From: DASPKS01 sp035628035
GTDB lineage: Bacteria; Bacteroidota; Rhodothermia; Rhodothermales; Rubricoccaceae
Direction of reading: 5' to 3'
DNA length: 8,680 nt
Assembly: GCA_035628035.1 (NCBI GenBank)
Contig: DASPKS010000120.1
Coordinates: forward strand, 1 to 8,680
Shown here: positions 8,201 to 8,680 of the stretch, piece after piece
Position numbering within the stretch: position 1 is the first letter of the stretch
Layout: every line of letters begins with the position of its first letter
The notes under the pieces: generated by a model
What the model was told of the DNA's origin: nothing
Databases searched by the model: none
What the model saw: the letters and a program-made list of their open reading frames with translations, nothing else
Program-made: the position numbers and the translations under genes

Positions 8201-8505
8201 TGGCTCTGGTAGACGAGGAGCGGGACGCGGTCGGTGAGCTCGTACCCGAAGAGGTCCTGCACCTGGACGAGCGCGTCCTCGGCCGCGCGCGCGGCGAAAG
8301 AGGCGAGGGCCCGGCCCGAGGGCGCCGTCGCCTCGCGCTCGTAGAAGTAGACGTCGAAGTGCGTGGACTGGAGGTAGTGCCAGTCGAGCGCCTCGTACTG
8401 GACGCGGTTCTTCCCGAAGGCGAAGTACTGCGCCGCGCACGGCGGGGCCACGAGGGCCGCCGCGACGAGCAGGGCGAAGAGGCCGGAGGGGAGACGGAGC
8501 GCCAT
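5230..8505 (-). CDS. Exported metallopeptidase-like / PD40 beta-propeller / Omp85-type barrel protein
   Basis: This 1091-residue protein starts with a signal peptide (residues 1-26, ending CAAQ). Residues 27-285 form a peptidase MA-like gluzincin domain: HELVH (148-152) supplies the two zinc His and catalytic Glu149, and Glu182 in NEGLAEY fits as third ligand. Residues 300-640 are a TolB-type propeller with PD40 blades; AWSPDG occurs at 365-370, 410-415 and 454-459, with degenerate blades around 308-325 and after 500. A linker rich in acidic and polar residues (about 640-728) leads to a C-terminal beta-barrel (about 728-1091) with an LRGF motif (975-978), followed by a LVNAEVRAPL strand like the Omp85/BamA loop 6 region, and a terminal Phe (IGLDF). 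No POTRA domains are seen. The protein is probably anchored in the outer membrane; substrate and role are unknown. The ATG at 8505 is preferred because the signal peptide follows directly; an ATG at 8619 would add 38 non-signal residues and lies upstream of the likely promoter. Bacteroidota and Gemmatimonadota carry large TolB-like proteins with similar N-termini (FGKNRVQY). The gene stands alone and is convergent with the metal operon. Confidence 0.88.
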   Translation of the reverse strand: MALRLPSGLFALLVAAALVAPPCAAQYFAFGKNRVQYEALDWHYLQSTHFDVYFYEREATAPSGRALASFAARAAEDALVQVQDLFGYELTDRVPLLVYQSHNDFAVTNAADLPVYAEGIGGVTELFKNRVAVPFTGDWREFRRVLHHELVHAVLNDMFYGGSIQSILQNDLRLQIPDWFNEGLAEYAALGWDTQSDLYLRNAVLDDYLDPIPRLHGYYAYRGGQGVWDFIAHEYGREKIAEVLMVLRLSRSVEAAFRETTGLSLRDLSERWHDALRTVYFPEVAAREALDVIARPMLPEQEGRAYHASPALSPLGDQVAYVATDDGLFDVYVMPTSGTGGPRKLVDGQSDPRFETLRVLTPGLAWSPDGQRLAVAVKSGPGDAIALVEVPSGRTRHVRVPNVDAILSVAWSPDGTHLAFEGTAGAQADLYVLDLATGGTVNVTGDVFGDHAPAWSPDGNSLVFHSDRGANLLTNRLTIAGGADPRAHDLTQTDLYRLRLDDRGHVERLTSTPDADERDAFFAGDSAVVFVSDRNGVPNLYAQTLATRAERPLTDLQGGVLQLAVSADGQKAVVTALEEGSPALYLLRHPLGRRHVEAPLAPTVWAQRRGASGEAPALRLASAATRQRNPLLRAADTPPFAADPTALDSLFAVDLFSDTLTFDSLDVLPAEYAGGTNGHRPYFASSAEHVDFRRYEFSDAFDEAARVAHGDGEPDRFAVTDNTNPDGSFRTRRYRLRFTPDLVYAAGSYDTVFGVQSVTQMLFSDVLGNHRIALATNLVFDLRNADYLFGYQHLAGRTDYAVQAFHLARELPDQNDQTVFRYRNYGFVGEVSYPLDKFRRVDVALSALGVSLTDLGNLGDRPRARRFLLPQVTYTRDGTTPGFLSPAEGTRYAASLSASPGIGAAFATALADARHYRRIWPATTLALRASAGASVGPDPQRFYAAGVQNWINPESRSLVVEDPDDFLFATPVLPLRGFGFNEAAGDRFALVNAEVRAPLAAALLPGPLPILPLYHLQVVAFADAALIAEGAFQLWRTNETGVRVFDDAFVGAGLGLRTILLGYPLRVDWAWPYDGREWGEVRTLVSIGLDF

Positions 8506-8527
8506 CGGGGAAGAAACGGCGGCGCGG

Positions 8528-8558
8528 AAACGATAGTGCCGCCCGCCGCCCCGCGCAA
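8528..8558 (-). promoter_or_regulatory. Candidate promoter of the propeller-barrel gene
   Basis: On the minus strand a TTG (plus-strand 8556-8558) is followed after 20 nt by TATCGTTT (plus-strand 8528-8535), which matches TAnnTTTG at 4 of 6 defined positions. The spacing and the short leader (about 15 nt to the ATG at 8505) are the same as for the cytochrome gene at the left end, which strengthens both calls. No Shine-Dalgarno is seen before the ATG. Confidence 0.4.
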
Positions 8559-8616
8559 GGCGTTTATCGGAGGACGGCGGACAGTAGACAGAGGTCCCCA
8601 TTCCCGATCCTGCTGT

Positions 8617-8652
8617 CATTGCGAGGAGCGGAGCGTTTCCGCGTAGGGCAAC
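8617..8652. repeat. Palindromic dispersed-repeat-like element (CATTGCGAGGAGCG type)
   Basis: The left part, CATTGCGAGGAGCGGAGCG, closely resembles a dispersed palindromic repeat that I recall from intergenic regions of many bacteria, typically written CATTGCGAGGAGCGAAGCG followed by a GCAATC end. Its translation gives the well-known spurious peptide CHCEERS. Here the element can fold: TTGC (8619-8622) pairs with GCAA (8648-8651), and GCGGA (8628-8632) pairs with TCCGC (8638-8642) around a 5-nt loop. The right half departs from the usual sequence, so this is a diverged or partial copy. Only one copy is in the window, so repetition cannot be shown here. The remaining bases to 8680 show no supportable gene. 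Confidence 0.5.
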
Positions 8653-8680
8653 GGTGCGTTATGCAGAAGGCGGACGGGTG

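Noticed and set aside
8506..8619. 38-residue N-terminal extension of the large minus-strand protein
   Set aside because: It would place the signal peptide internally and start upstream of the likely promoter.
6721..8646. 641-codon plus-strand frame antisense to the peptidase and propeller region
   Set aside because: The same kind of shadow; its end (CHCEERS) comes from the palindromic repeat, not from a protein.
8661..8680. ATG at the right edge that could begin a plus-strand gene
   Set aside because: Only six codons are visible, with no Shine-Dalgarno, promoter or recognisable sequence.

Overview
The window is very GC-rich (by eye around two thirds or more), with one AT-rich island at about 285-340. 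The best guess for the host is a GC-rich Bacteroidota-like Gram-negative bacterium, perhaps Rhodothermia. Three things suggest this. Two minus-strand genes have upstream elements spaced like Bacteroidota sigma-A promoters (TTTG or TTG, 20 nt, TAnnTTTG-like). Most starts lack a clear Shine-Dalgarno sequence. One gene encodes a very large TolB-like outer-membrane protein. This assignment is an inference; no rRNA or other marker gene is present.

Layout from left to right: (1) 1-277, minus strand, is the 5' end of a lipoprotein c-type cytochrome of the di-haem oxidoreductase (DHOR) type, cut by the window edge. (2) 278-403 is a divergent intergenic region with promoter-like elements and two short dyads. 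(3) 404-5049, plus strand, is a tightly packed five-gene metal-uptake operon: a DtxR/MntR-family regulator, a TroA/ZnuA-type substrate-binding lipoprotein, an ATPase, and two ABC-3 family permeases. (4) 5050-5229 lies between convergent genes and holds a strong UUCG-capped terminator hairpin. (5) 5230-8505, minus strand, is a 1091-residue exported protein joining a gluzincin-like metallopeptidase domain, a PD40/TolB-type beta-propeller and a C-terminal Omp85/BamA-like barrel. (6) 8506-8680 holds that gene's likely promoter and a palindromic dispersed-repeat-like element.

How the genes work together: the lipoprotein would capture Mn2+ or Zn2+ in the periplasm and pass it to the paired permeases, with the ATPase driving import. 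The regulator, encoded first in the same operon, would shut the operon down when the metal is plentiful. All four junctions overlap or abut (4-nt, 4-nt, 8-nt, 0-nt gap), which points to translational coupling.

The most interesting points are: both permeases carry an extra C-terminal cytoplasmic domain of about 90-100 residues that reads like a winged helix, recalling the chlamydial YtgCR permease-repressor fusion; the regulator's metal site mixes MntR-like and DtxR-like residues; and the large minus-strand gene fuses protease, propeller and Omp85-type barrel. I see no CRISPR array, tRNA, rRNA, insertion sequence or phage gene.
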